NCBI RefSeq assembly: GCF_000314895.2
Contig: NZ_CM001773.1
Span: 3,555,901-3,619,900, forward strand
Direction: 5' to 3'
Length of the DNA stretch: 64,000 nucleotides
DNA from: Providencia sneebia DSM 19967
GTDB taxonomy: Bacteria; Pseudomonadota; Gammaproteobacteria; Enterobacterales; Enterobacteriaceae
Each line of letters begins with the position of its first letter. Positions within the stretch are counted from its first letter, which is position 1. Position numbers and translations under genes: made by a program. Shown piece by piece: positions 30,533 to 39,386 of this stretch. The notes beneath the pieces were generated by a model that made no database searches, had not been told where the DNA came from, and saw nothing but the letters and a program-made list of their open reading frames with translations.

Positions 30533-31078
30533 TCCATGCATCCTTAAATTCGTTAACTTTCATTGTGTACCGAGTTCCTTTAAATGGATCATTGATTATT
30601 ACATTACCTCCATTGTCTACACCTTTAACAACAACCCAATGACCAACTTTATTACCTGAGTCCCACATCATTGCACTCCAAGAACCAGTACGATTTAATG
30701 ATTCAAAACTTGAGGAAGAAACATTATTAGCAACCCAACACGCTGTGCGACTTTATTCCAATCATTATTCGCAAGTATTGGTAATTTTGCATCACCTGGA
30801 TTCCCCGTTGTCCATTTCATGTCTTTATCTAAGCCATTTAATGCACCTGAAATCACCATTTGAGTAATAATCGATTTGACGGTATCGCTTTTGCCTAGTG
30901 AATTAAGTGTTTTGGATAGATAGGCCATTTTTTCCTTGCTGATGAATAATAATCCGAGAGTAGCCATTTTGGGTTCCTGGTTGGATATTGATGGTGTACT
31001 TGGTAGACGATAATTATTATTTATACATATTTGACTTAAAAGTGGGATAAAAAAAAGAAAGGAACTAGATAACCGCAT
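30507..31078 (-). pseudogene. Broken CdiA: DUF637-like pretoxin joined to a C39/papain-like toxin end
   Basis: From about 30919 the frame reads LSKTLNSLGKSDTV, then ...QMVISGALNGLDKD... and NDWNKVAQRV (to 30737), typical of the DUF637 region of CdiA proteins as I recall it. A frame change follows near 30731-30739. The new frame continues SSSSFESLNRTGSWSAMMW, then GHWVVVKGVDNGGNVIINDP and KVNEFKDAWNGHSVYKP, stopping at 30507. HWVVV...NDP is the His and Asp half of a C39/papain-like cysteine peptidase fold. The catalytic Cys half is missing or displaced, so the toxin is probably dead. Residues before about 30919 do not look like CdiA. Confidence 0.6.
30878..30921 (-). repeat. 44-bp direct repeat, copy 1 (CdiA pretoxin)
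   Basis: Same orientation as 26746-26789, 40 of 44 identical. It marks the upstream end of the immunity array and is a natural substrate for homologous recombination between CdiA modules. Confidence 0.9.
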
Positions 31079-31405
31079 TGAACGACAATGACCTGATACA
31101 ACAAATTAAATCTTCCATTCAAATCAAAGTTGCTCATATTCATCAAAGAAATTTAAGTTACTCCTCATTGAGCGAAAAATAACTCAAAGGGTGATTCGTT
31201 AAGATGATTGTCTCGATAATCCTTTTTAGGGGTTAAAAATAACATACCGTTTTTTAATGACACTCAATGACACTCAATGACACTCAATGACACTCAATGA
31301 CACTCAACAAGAGATTATTAAACTTCACATCAAAAATATCATGTACTAAAAAATACCACTCAGATCTTCTACAGAATTTATGCACCATCAGGTATATTAG
31401 GTGAT
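31079..31405. other. Non-coding edge between CDI remnants and acpH
   Basis: No gene is seen. It contains a 10-bp tandem repeat (31256-31307) and the upstream region of acpH. It forms the second boundary of the accessory insertion relative to the E. coli order, in which acpH directly neighbours queA. Confidence 0.5.
31256..31307. repeat. Tandem repeat, period 10 (AATGACACTC), about 5.2 copies
   Basis: Five perfect copies of AATGACACTC in a row followed by AA. It is not part of any gene and lies 99 bases before the acpH start. The repeat has no spacers and is unlike a CRISPR. Confidence 0.97.
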
Positions 31406-32002
31406 ATGAATTTCCTAGCGCACCTCCATTTAGCCTATCGGGCAAATAGCTCTCTTTTGGGTAATATTATGGCTGATTTTGTCCGTGGTAATCCTTCAGG
31501 GCTTTATACACCCGATATTGTTTCGGGCATTTTCATGCATCGAGCAGTTGATAAAGCAACTGATTCGCATCCATTAGTGAAAGAAGCACGAGCACTCTTT
31601 CGGCCTGATTATCGCCGTGTTGCCGCGATCACGTTAGACCTTGTATGGGATCATTTTCTCTCTTTACACTGGCAGCAATTTGAGCATGAATTAAATCTAT
31701 CTGAATTTATTCTTTATGCCCGCCAACATATAGAACCGCATCTTTCTCAAACACCAGAAAAATTCCAAGAGCTCAATGAATTTCTTTGGCCACAACGCTG
31801 GTTAATTCGCTATGCAGATGCAGAATACATTGGTAAATCATTAAATGGTATGGCGCGAAGACGACCTAAATTACATGCATTAAGTGATTCATTTGATGAT
31901 TTTTTGATGAATTATGATCAGCTCGAACAGATTTTCTTCCAGTTTTATCCACAAATGCTTCACGATGCTAAGCAAGGTGTTTTTCTAAAAGCACTTAATT
32001 AA
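31406..32002 (+). CDS. acpH: Acyl carrier protein phosphodiesterase
   Basis: Removes the 4'-phosphopantetheine arm from holo-ACP; Mn-dependent HD-like family. 198 residues (E. coli 193). Conserved MNFLAHLHLAY start, NIMADFVRGN, HRAVDKATD and LVWDHFLSLHW carry the metal-binding His and Asp. In E. coli it is divergent from queA; here the accessory region separates them. Confidence 0.94.
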   Translation: MNFLAHLHLAYRANSSLLGNIMADFVRGNPSGLYTPDIVSGIFMHRAVDKATDSHPLVKEARALFRPDYRRVAAITLDLVWDHFLSLHWQQFEHELNLSEFILYARQHIEPHLSQTPEKFQELNEFLWPQRWLIRYADAEYIGKSLNGMARRRPKLHALSDSFDDFLMNYDQLEQIFFQFYPQMLHDAKQGVFLKALN

Positions 32003-32103
32003 TATCACGCGTAAGATAACAAACTTAGTTATATATCACTGATATAAATAAGTGTTGTACATCAACTTAATAGAACACTCACCTTGCATTTTCACTCTAT
32101 ATT

Positions 32104-32138
32104 ATGTAGATTGATAGACAAAATCTATCAATCTACAT
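32104..32138 (+). promoter_or_regulatory. 15-bp perfect palindrome upstream of the peroxiredoxin gene, OxyR-like half-site
   Basis: ATGTAGATTGATAGA (32104-32118) pairs with TCTATCAATCTACAT (32124-32138). The centre reads ATAGACAAAATCTAT, which fits one OxyR half-site (ATAG-n7-CTAT) with one mismatch. It lies about 100 bases before the start codon. A second half-site at the expected spacing is not seen, so it could instead be a terminator or an operator for another regulator. Confidence 0.4.
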
Positions 32139-32240
32139 TTGTATAGAACACACCAAATACAACAGCACTTCCATAGCAAATACGATTATTTCGATATATG
32201 AAAAGTGTTAAACCTTTAATTCAAATTTATAGGAGTTATT

Positions 32241-32843
32241 ATGGTTCTGGTAACACGTCAAGCCCCTGATTTTACAGCATCTGCCGTTCTTGGTAACGGT
32301 GAAATAGTTGATAATTTCAACTTAAAAGATCACTTAAATGGTCGCCCTGCGGTTATTTTCTTTTGGCCAATGGACTTCACTTTTGTTTGCCCTTCAGAAT
32401 TGATCGCTTTTGATCACCGTTATGAAGAGTTTCAAAATCGTGGCGTTGAAATTATTGGTATCTCTTTTGACTCTGAGTTTGTTCACAATGCTTGGCGTAA
32501 AACGCCTGTAGCTGATGGCGGTATTGGTGAAGTTAAGTACCCAATGGTTGCTGATATTAAACGTGAAATCACCAAAGCTTACGGCATTGAGCACCCAGAA
32601 GCAGGTGTTGCATTACGTGGTTCTTTCCTCGTTGATCAAAACGGCATTGTGCGCCACCAAGTTGTAAATGACCTACCATTAGGCCGTAATATTGATGAAA
32701 TGTTGCGTATGGTTGATGCGCTGCAATTCCATGAAGAACATGGTGATGTGTGCCCTGCTCAATGGGAAAAAGGCAAAGAAGGTATGAATGCATCACCTAA
32801 AGGTGTTGCTGACTTCCTGACTAAAAACGCGACTAGCCTCTAA
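32241..32843 (+). CDS. Typical 2-Cys peroxiredoxin (AhpC/Prx1 type)
   Basis: Thiol peroxidase reducing H2O2 and organic peroxides. 200 residues. The peroxidatic cysteine is Cys50 in FTFVCPSE, with the Prx triad Pro43/Thr47 and Arg126 nearby; the resolving cysteine is Cys171 in DVCPAQW. A GGIG motif is present at 93-96. It is longer than E. coli AhpC (187) and closer to the Prx1/TsaA branch; no ahpF-like reductase is adjacent. The ribosome site AGGAG is strong, and transcription ends at 32866-32898. Confidence 0.92.
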   Translation: MVLVTRQAPDFTASAVLGNGEIVDNFNLKDHLNGRPAVIFFWPMDFTFVCPSELIAFDHRYEEFQNRGVEIIGISFDSEFVHNAWRKTPVADGGIGEVKYPMVADIKREITKAYGIEHPEAGVALRGSFLVDQNGIVRHQVVNDLPLGRNIDEMLRMVDALQFHEEHGDVCPAQWEKGKEGMNASPKGVADFLTKNATSL

Positions 32844-33148
32844 CATAGCCTTTAATCATAATCTGCCGGTCTGTAAATCCTTACATGCCGGTTTTTTTAT
32901 CTAAAATTCAATTCATAACAATTTTATCTTCTTCTTTTTTTTATCACTTTTTAACTAATCATAACTATAAAAATCTCATTACTTTCAAAAACCAACATAA
33001 TAGTTCATATCCCACTTAACACACTTTTACCTCCGTACTTTTTATACTATGGTTACATTTATCAAAAAAATCATTCTATAAAAATGACATATTCCAGTGA
33101 ATGATTAACTTATATCACGACACATTAAACGCTAAGGCCAAGTTAACC
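32844..33148. other. Intergenic: terminator, then AT-rich promoter region
   Basis: Holds the peroxiredoxin terminator (32866-32898) and about 250 AT-rich bases leading to the lipoprotein gene. No gene or operator is recognised. Confidence 0.5.
32866..32898 (+). terminator. Terminator of the peroxiredoxin gene
   Basis: CCGG..TGTAA (32866-32876) pairs with TTACA..CCGG (32881-32891) with a two-base mismatch, followed by seven Ts. Confidence 0.8.
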
Positions 33149-33769
33149 ATGAAACTTAAAATGCTCGCATCTGTTGTTATTGCTACAGCCCTACTTGCAG
33201 GTTGTGATAACAATCAAACCGCTTCAGAAAGTAATTTCAAAAAGTCGATACAAGATTATTTAGATACAATGCCAGCAATTTGTATTAATACTGGTGTCTT
33301 TCCTGCCGTTTTATCCCCACAAATGGATACAAAGCGCATTGAGAAATTAGATGCCCTCGTTGATGTTGGATTATTAAAACGTGCGAAAAAAGAAGTGGTC
33401 ATCAAGGATATATGGGGAGAGGAAAAGCCATTAGAAGGGATAGAATTTAATCTAACAAGTGACGGCGAGAAATTCTTTGATGATACAACAGCAAACTTTT
33501 CTGGTCGCGGTCGTTTCTGCACAGGTAAATTAACGGTAACTGAAGTGACTAACTTTAGTGAACCAGCCGAGCGTAATGGTCAAAAAATTTCTATTGCGAA
33601 CTTTAAACAAAAGATTGATGACATAGCGCCTTGGGCACAAAATGAAAAAGTAGTTGTTGCCTTCCCTCAAATAAAATCAATCCAAGAAAATGCCGCTAAA
33701 ACGCAGCAAACGCCATTAGTTCTAACAAATGATGGTTGGCTCCATTTCGGTGCTTTCAATCAAAAGTAA
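33149..33769 (+). CDS. Putative lipoprotein of unknown function
   Basis: 206 residues from the ATG at 33149 (MKLKMLASVV); an in-frame ATG at 33101 would place 16 odd residues before the signal peptide. The lipobox is LLAGC with Cys19 as lipidation site and DNN after it. The mature part has SIQDYLDTMPAICIN, a GRGRFCTGKLTV segment and two cysteines that could form a disulfide, with the C-terminus WLHFGAFNQK. It appears monocistronic. Position +2 Asp suggests inner-membrane retention. No function can be assigned. Confidence 0.82.
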   Translation: MKLKMLASVVIATALLAGCDNNQTASESNFKKSIQDYLDTMPAICINTGVFPAVLSPQMDTKRIEKLDALVDVGLLKRAKKEVVIKDIWGEEKPLEGIEFNLTSDGEKFFDDTTANFSGRGRFCTGKLTVTEVTNFSEPAERNGQKISIANFKQKIDDIAPWAQNEKVVVAFPQIKSIQENAAKTQQTPLVLTNDGWLHFGAFNQK

Positions 33770-33797
33770 ATTACCGCAATTATTTGATGAAATAACG

Positions 33798-33827
33798 AAA
33801 ATCCCCGCCCATTTTGGGCGAGGATTT
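33798..33827. terminator. Hairpin between the lipoprotein gene and brnQ (convergent)
   Basis: AAATCC.CGCCC (33798-33810) pairs with GGGCG.AGGATTT (33816-33827) with one bulged base, loop ATTTT. It lies 30 bases after the lipoprotein stop and 14 before the brnQ stop, so it can serve both. Confidence 0.65.
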
Positions 33828-33840
33828 ATCACTTATTTTA

Positions 33841-35166
33841 TTAAGCTTGTTTGTGTTGTGGTGCTGGTGTAATAACTCTATCGCAAATTACAGCAATCAC
33901 TAAAACAATAATAGAAGGTAGTAACCAAGCCAAATCTTGCTGATAAAACGGGATTGATGTCATCCACTCAGGAATGTAGCCTTTTAAGGCATCAGAAGCT
34001 TTAGCCGCTCCAATCAAACCAACAATAAAGCTTGTTAGCATTGTCGGCGCAATAACAATACTTGGGTTACGCCACCATTTTAATGTAAAGCTTAACAGGA
34101 TCAGCACAATACAAGGTGGATAAATCGCAACTAATACAGGCACAGAGAAAGCAATTAATTTACTCAAGCCAAGGTTAGACACTAACATTGAAAATAGGCC
34201 GAGAATCAAAACTAAATTGCGATAAGAAATCGGTACATAGCGGCTAAAAAATTCAGCACATGCGCAGGTCAATCCAACAGCCGTAACAATACAAGCAACG
34301 AAAATAAGAACCGCAAGGAAGAAGCTACCATAATCGCCAAAAGTATATTGGACATAAGTATGGAGGATGTCTGCACCATCTTGAGGATTAGGGATGATCG
34401 ATGCGCTGTTCTCACCTAACTTGAATAATGATAGGTAAACCAGAGTCAATAGCACACCCGCAATTAACCCAGCCCACATGGTATAGCGAGTCAATAGAGA
34501 AGAGTTTTCAATACCTCGGGAGCGAGCTGCATTGACAATGACTATCCCGAAGACCATGGCACCTAATGTATCCATGGTCAAATAGCCATTGATAAACCCA
34601 TTAGAGAATGCCATATCGCGATATTCATCTGTTGAAGGCATTGGTTGACCTGCTGGCCAAAATACAGCGGCAACACCAAGAATGGCCAGTGCTAGCATTT
34701 TGATTGGAGCTAACACATGTCCAACGCTATCCAACAATTTCCCTGGATACAAAGAAATTCCAATGACAATAACAAAGTAAACGACACTATAGATCAGTAA
34801 TGAAATATCAGATTCGCCACCAAACAATGGGGCAATACCAATCTTATAAGATACTGTTGCTGTACGCGGTGTTGCAAATAGCGGACCTACGGAAAGATAA
34901 GCCACAACAGCAAGTAATATGCCAGCTGTTTTACCAATCGGCGTGCTGAGAGCTTCAATTCCTCCACCTACTTTAGCTAAAGCAATAACCGTTAAAACTG
35001 GAAGCCCAACCCCTGTCACTAAGAAGCCAAGTGCAGCGGTCCAAACTTGTTCGCCTGCTTGTAAACCAACCATAGGAGGGAAGATGATATTTCCCGCCCC
35101 AACGAAAAGCGCAAAGGTCATGAAACCTAACGCAATAATATCTCTGGATGTTAATCGATGAGCCAT
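33841..35166 (-). CDS. brnQ: Branched-chain amino acid:cation symporter BrnQ
   Basis: Inner-membrane LIVCS-family carrier for leucine, isoleucine and valine. 441 residues (E. coli 439), about 12 spans. Signature segments: [20 protein letters not shown] near the N-terminus, [17 protein letters not shown], and [20 protein letters not shown]. It lies downstream of phoR on the same strand, 550 bases away, as in E. coli. Confidence 0.96.
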   Translation of the reverse strand: MAHRLTSRDIIALGFMTFALFVGAGNIIFPPMVGLQAGEQVWTAALGFLVTGVGLPVLTVIALAKVGGGIEALSTPIGKTAGILLAVVAYLSVGPLFATPRTATVSYKIGIAPLFGGESDISLLIYSVVYFVIVIGISLYPGKLLDSVGHVLAPIKMLALAILGVAAVFWPAGQPMPSTDEYRDMAFSNGFINGYLTMDTLGAMVFGIVIVNAARSRGIENSSLLTRYTMWAGLIAGVLLTLVYLSLFKLGENSASIIPNPQDGADILHTYVQYTFGDYGSFFLAVLIFVACIVTAVGLTCACAEFFSRYVPISYRNLVLILGLFSMLVSNLGLSKLIAFSVPVLVAIYPPCIVLILLSFTLKWWRNPSIVIAPTMLTSFIVGLIGAAKASDALKGYIPEWMTSIPFYQQDLAWLLPSIIVLVIAVICDRVITPAPQHKQA

Positions 35167-35716
35167 ATTTTATGTTAAATTTTTTGTCGTAACGTTAAAA
35201 GATGAAAGATTACTTATTAGTAACTCTTTGAAAGATAAATGGCGGTATAGAATTCTAATTAACAAACTTCTAACAATACAGAATGTATTATTAAAACAAT
35301 CTGACAAGATGAAAAATTAAAAAACAGGAAAAATCGCCAATAACTAACCACAAGTAAAACTTTTATAGGGAAAAAAGGCAATAGCAAACATCAAAACAAG
35401 AAGAATCAACTAAACTATTTTTTATAACCAGTGATTACTTTCAGTAAAATCGCCATATACCCGATATGATTTGCATAAAAAATAATCATTTTAGGTGAGA
35501 CAAATTAATATGTTGCATTTCATGCTATTTATTTCACCGCAAGTTCTTTTTCATTCAATCAATTATGTGATTAAATTTTATCAAATAATTATTTTGTTAT
35601 TTAAATACAGGTAATTAGATTAATAATTAATTCTTATTATAGAAATACCCTCCATATTTTACTTATGAAGAGCATTTGCAGGATAAAAAATAATGTTTAA
35701 TTAAATAGATGTTAAC
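35167..35716. other. Intergenic region between phoR and brnQ
   Basis: 550 AT-rich bases with no credible gene. It should carry the brnQ promoter and the end of the phoBR transcript, but no clear intrinsic terminator follows phoR, so some readthrough to brnQ is possible. Confidence 0.5.
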
Positions 35717-37027
35717 TCACTGTTTTAGATATTTTTTCTCTGAAACAATGAGTACAGGTGGTAAAGTAAATGAAAATTCACTGCCTTTTCCTAACTGGCT
35801 TGTCACAATTAACTGGCTGTTGTGGTGTTGTAGAGCATGTTTAACTATTGCTAACCCAAGCCCTGTTCCACCACCTGATTGCCGTGATCGCGCCTTGTCC
35901 ACACGATAAAAACGCTCAGTTAAACGCGGTATATGTTCAGCTGGAATACCGGGGCCATTATCTGCAACGCTAAAACGCGCTCCTTGGCTATTTTTTTGCC
36001 AACTCACTTTAATCGTTGTTCCTGCTGGTGTATGGGAAATCGCGTTATAAACCAGATTAGCGACTGCACTACGCAACTGCTCTTCATTACCGTACACGCA
36101 CAGCTTTTCATCAATAGCAAATTCAAGGTGATGTTGATTTTGGCTTAGACTGCTAGCCTCTTGTTCAATCATTTTAAGGATCACGGGGATGTTAATTTGT
36201 TCATCCAGACTAATCTGCGGGGCTACTTCGATGCGCGATAATTGTAACAACTGTTTGATTAAGTTATCCATTCTGCGTGCTTGATCTTGCATAACATGCA
36301 ATGCTTTTTTATTCGCTGGTGAATTATTTTCTTGATCTTCTAGCACTTCCAAATAGCCTTGGATCACTGTCAATGGCGTACGTAATTCATGACTAACATT
36401 GGCAAAAAAATCTCGACGCGATTTTTCTAAGCGCCGTTTTTCAGTGACATCACGCGCAACCATTAATAATTGATCATCCGTATAAGGTAAAATGCGAAAC
36501 TCGACATTAGATCCATTATTTAGCTCTATGGTTAGCCCTTGATCATAATTTTGTAATGTAAAATAGCGAGTAAAGTCAGGATAGCGTAATAAATTAAAAA
36601 TATGCTGCCCACTGTCTTCAGGCCAACGAAATCCTAATAAATGCTGTGCATGGCGATTACACCAAAAGATATTCCCTTCACGAGTCATCATGACAACGGC
36701 ATCTGGGAGAGATTCAGCCCCACTACGAAAGCGTTTAATCAGAACACCTAGTTCTCGCCGACGTTTACGATTACGCTGCTGCATTTGGTAAATACCGTAA
36801 AAGATAGGTTCCCAACCACCTTTACCTTCCGGTGGTAACATGCTGCGATCTAGCCATAACCAATAGGATAATCTCAGCAAATTATAACTGTGCCAAATAA
36901 GCGCAGCAGACAATGAAATGACTAATAACCAAGCAAGATGACCAATAAAAACGGAAAGAATGAAGGCGGGTAAGATAAATAAAAACAGACCCCAAACTAG
37001 CTGTTTCCATGATAAGCGTTCAAGCAC
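35717..37027 (-). CDS. phoR: Phosphate regulon sensor histidine kinase
   Basis: Membrane kinase that phosphorylates PhoB when phosphate is scarce. 436 residues. Two N-terminal spans (about residues 10-50), a PAS domain (about 95-195, [18 protein letters not shown]), then HisKA with the phosphorylated His213 in [13 protein letters not shown], and an HATPase_c domain with N ([10 protein letters not shown]), G1 (DNGPGIP) and G2 ([11 protein letters not shown]) boxes. It is 57 bases downstream of phoB. Confidence 0.97.
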   Translation of the reverse strand: MLERLSWKQLVWGLFLFILPAFILSVFIGHLAWLLVISLSAALIWHSYNLLRLSYWLWLDRSMLPPEGKGGWEPIFYGIYQMQQRNRKRRRELGVLIKRFRSGAESLPDAVVMMTREGNIFWCNRHAQHLLGFRWPEDSGQHIFNLLRYPDFTRYFTLQNYDQGLTIELNNGSNVEFRILPYTDDQLLMVARDVTEKRRLEKSRRDFFANVSHELRTPLTVIQGYLEVLEDQENNSPANKKALHVMQDQARRMDNLIKQLLQLSRIEVAPQISLDEQINIPVILKMIEQEASSLSQNQHHLEFAIDEKLCVYGNEEQLRSAVANLVYNAISHTPAGTTIKVSWQKNSQGARFSVADNGPGIPAEHIPRLTERFYRVDKARSRQSGGGTGLGLAIVKHALQHHNSQLIVTSQLGKGSEFSFTLPPVLIVSEKKYLKQ

Positions 37028-37084
37028 GCGCGTTTCTCCTGCTATTTAGGTATCCCTGTTCAATATTCAATTGAATTGCTCCTA

Positions 37085-37774
37085 TTAAAAACGAATAGAA
37101 AAACGGTAACCTGTACCACGAACAGTTTGTACCATCTTATCATGTCCTTGTGCTTCTAAAGCTTTACGTAGTCGACGAATATGCACATCAACAGTTCTAT
37201 CTTCCACATACACATTTGCGCCCCAAACGTGATTGAGCAATTGCTCTCGGCTATAAACCCGCTCAGGATGTGTCATGAAAAAGTGCAATAATTTATATTC
37301 TGTCGGTCCCATATCAATAGGAATTTCATGACTACTCACCCGATGCGAAGTTGGATCTAATGTTAATCCATTCATTTCAATGATGTCTTCAGCCGCCATA
37401 GGCGAAATGCGGCGTAAAATTGCTTTAACTCGCGCAACTAATTCTTTTGGTGAAAATGGTTTAATTAGGTAATCATCAGCGCCAACTTCTAGCCCTTTGA
37501 CGCGGTCTTCTTCTTCACCTCTCGCGGTTAGCATCATCACTGGAACATCACGAGTTTCATTATCGCGTTTCATATGCTTAATAACTTGCAGACCAGAACC
37601 ACCGGGGATCATCCAATCTAACAGAACTAAATCAGGCAGCGGATCAACTAATTGAGCAATGGCAGAATCATAATCATCAGCTTCAATATATTGAAAACCA
37701 TTCTGTTCTAGTACAAAACAAACCATTTCGCGGATCGGTGCTTCATCTTCAACCACTAGAATGCGTCTTGCCAT
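37085..37774 (-). CDS. phoB: Phosphate regulon response regulator
   Basis: OmpR-family activator of the Pho regulon. 229 residues from the ATG at 37774 ([11 protein letters not shown]), exactly the E. coli length; 14 extra in-frame upstream codons are rejected. The receiver domain has phospho-acceptor Asp53 (LLDWM) with Glu9/Asp10 and Lys105 (KPFSPKE). The winged-helix DNA-binding domain ends [12 protein letters not shown] and [10 protein letters not shown] Pho box lies upstream, so autoregulation is expected. Confidence 0.97.
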   Translation of the reverse strand: MARRILVVEDEAPIREMVCFVLEQNGFQYIEADDYDSAIAQLVDPLPDLVLLDWMIPGGSGLQVIKHMKRDNETRDVPVMMLTARGEEEDRVKGLEVGADDYLIKPFSPKELVARVKAILRRISPMAAEDIIEMNGLTLDPTSHRVSSHEIPIDMGPTEYKLLHFFMTHPERVYSREQLLNHVWGANVYVEDRTVDVHIRRLRKALEAQGHDKMVQTVRGTGYRFSIRF

Positions 37775-38165
37775 GATTAATCCTATAAATAAGAAGATGT
37801 ATTCATCATATCCCAAGTTATTCCATCATTAATATTGTCCAATTTAGTGATTTCATCTTGAGTTAAATTAGGAATACAAATAAAAGTAAAAACATTATGC
37901 GTCACTTTTATGACAGAATTATGAAAAATGACATTAATTGCTATTTTTCCTCTTTGATTCATTATAGCTTGTCATTTAAGTGAAATATTATTTTCACATT
38001 TCCATCATATCTTTTATTTGCGAAATTTTGGCGAATGTAAAGCGCCTATTCTCTGTGAAATTTCCGCATCGGATGAAGGTTACGTTATACTCAGCCTTTA
38101 CTATTTTTATTTCTCTATATTTGTATATCGATAGCAGAAATACACATTACTGGGAATGAGCATTC
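37775..38165. other. Divergent regulatory region between phoB and sbcD
   Basis: 391 AT-rich bases without a gene. It contains the Pho box (37899-37916) for phoB and a further GTCAT motif near 37930 on the minus strand, then the sbcD promoter region. Confidence 0.6.
37899..37916 (-). promoter_or_regulatory. Pho box upstream of phoB
   Basis: On the minus strand CTGTCATAAAAGTGACGC: the first heptamer is a perfect CTGTCAT, followed by a four-base A/T spacer and a degenerate second heptamer. Another TGTCAT lies 18 bases upstream. Position (125 bases before phoB) and E. coli precedent support PhoB binding here. Confidence 0.75.
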
Positions 38166-39386
38166 ATGCGTATTATCCATACTTCTGACTGGCATCTTGG
38201 CCAATATTTTTTCACAAAAAGCCGAGCTGCTGAGCATCAACATTTTTTGACTTGGCTAGTTGAACAAGTCAAACAATATCAAGTAAATGCGGTCATTGTT
38301 GCGGGTGATATCTTTGATACTGGCTCACCGCCTAGCTATGCAAGAGAAATCTATAATCAATTTGTTGTCTCTTTACAACAAACTGGCTGCCAGCTTGTCA
38401 TTTTAAGTGGTAATCATGATTCTGTTTCTGTTCTCAATGAAACCAGTTCTCTACTTTCTTATTTAAATACAACCGTGATCACATCAGGCACAGAGCCTCA
38501 CGTAATCACATTGCAAGATGAGCAAGGTCAACCTGGCGCGCTGTTGTGTGCAATTCCCTTCTTACGCCCAAGAGATATTCAACTGAGTATTGCGGGGCAA
38601 AGCAGTGAAGAAAAGCAGCTATCGCTACAAACAGCCATTAGTGATTATTACCAAGCTAGTTATCAATTAGCTCAGCAACAAAGAGAATTACTCAATTTAG
38701 ATATTCCCATCATTGCAACGGGCCACCTCACCGTCGTGGGTGCTGAATTGACGGACTCTGTTCGCGATATCTATATTGGGACATTAGACGCTTTTCCATC
38801 AGGCGCGTTTCCTCCCGCAGATTATATTGCATTAGGGCATATTCATCGCCCACAAGTTATTGGTGGAAAAGCACATATTCGCTATTGTGGTTCGCCTATT
38901 GCACTCAGTTTTGATGAAGCTAATCAAGAAAAAAGTGTTTGTTTGGTTGAATTTAATGGTTGCCAAATGACACAAATAAGCCAACTCACTATTCCTACTT
39001 TCCAACGCTTATTAACCCTTAAAGGTAACCTTGACCAAATAAAACAACAGCTCCATGATCACATTCCACAATCGAGTGAGCCGCTAATTTGGTTAGATAT
39101 TGAAGTCGCTTCGCAAGATTATCTCACTGATATTCAACAGCGAATTGAAAATTTAGTGGATAATTTACCCGTTGAGGTTGTGCTACTACGCCGCGCTCGC
39201 AAAGCTTCACAACATCAACAAGCAGTGACGATTAATGAATCATTAAATGAATTAACAGTTGAAGAAGTGTTTCTGCGCCGCCTAACAGAAGAAACCATGG
39301 AAGATAAAGACAAAGAGCAACGGCTTGTGCTGTTATTCAAACAATCTTGTGATGCCTTACGTTCTGAGTTAGAGGAAAACGCATGA
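38166..39386 (+). CDS. sbcD: Exonuclease subunit SbcD (Mre11-type nuclease)
   Basis: Mn-dependent nuclease subunit that with SbcC cleaves hairpins and protein-blocked DNA ends. 406 residues. Phosphoesterase motifs: HTSDWHLGQ (residues 5-13), [23 protein letters not shown] and ALGHIHRPQ. Divergent from phoB as in E. coli. Its stop overlaps the sbcC start as ATGA. Confidence 0.97.
   Translation: MRIIHTSDWHLGQYFFTKSRAAEHQHFLTWLVEQVKQYQVNAVIVAGDIFDTGSPPSYAREIYNQFVVSLQQTGCQLVILSGNHDSVSVLNETSSLLSYLNTTVITSGTEPHVITLQDEQGQPGALLCAIPFLRPRDIQLSIAGQSSEEKQLSLQTAISDYYQASYQLAQQQRELLNLDIPIIATGHLTVVGAELTDSVRDIYIGTLDAFPSGAFPPADYIALGHIHRPQVIGGKAHIRYCGSPIALSFDEANQEKSVCLVEFNGCQMTQISQLTIPTFQRLLTLKGNLDQIKQQLHDHIPQSSEPLIWLDIEVASQDYLTDIQQRIENLVDNLPVEVVLLRRARKASQHQQAVTINESLNELTVEEVFLRRLTEETMEDKDKEQRLVLLFKQSCDALRSELEENA

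Noticed and set aside
31256..31307. Possible CRISPR array
   Set aside because: The repeat unit is only 10 bases and copies are contiguous, with no spacers and no cas genes nearby.
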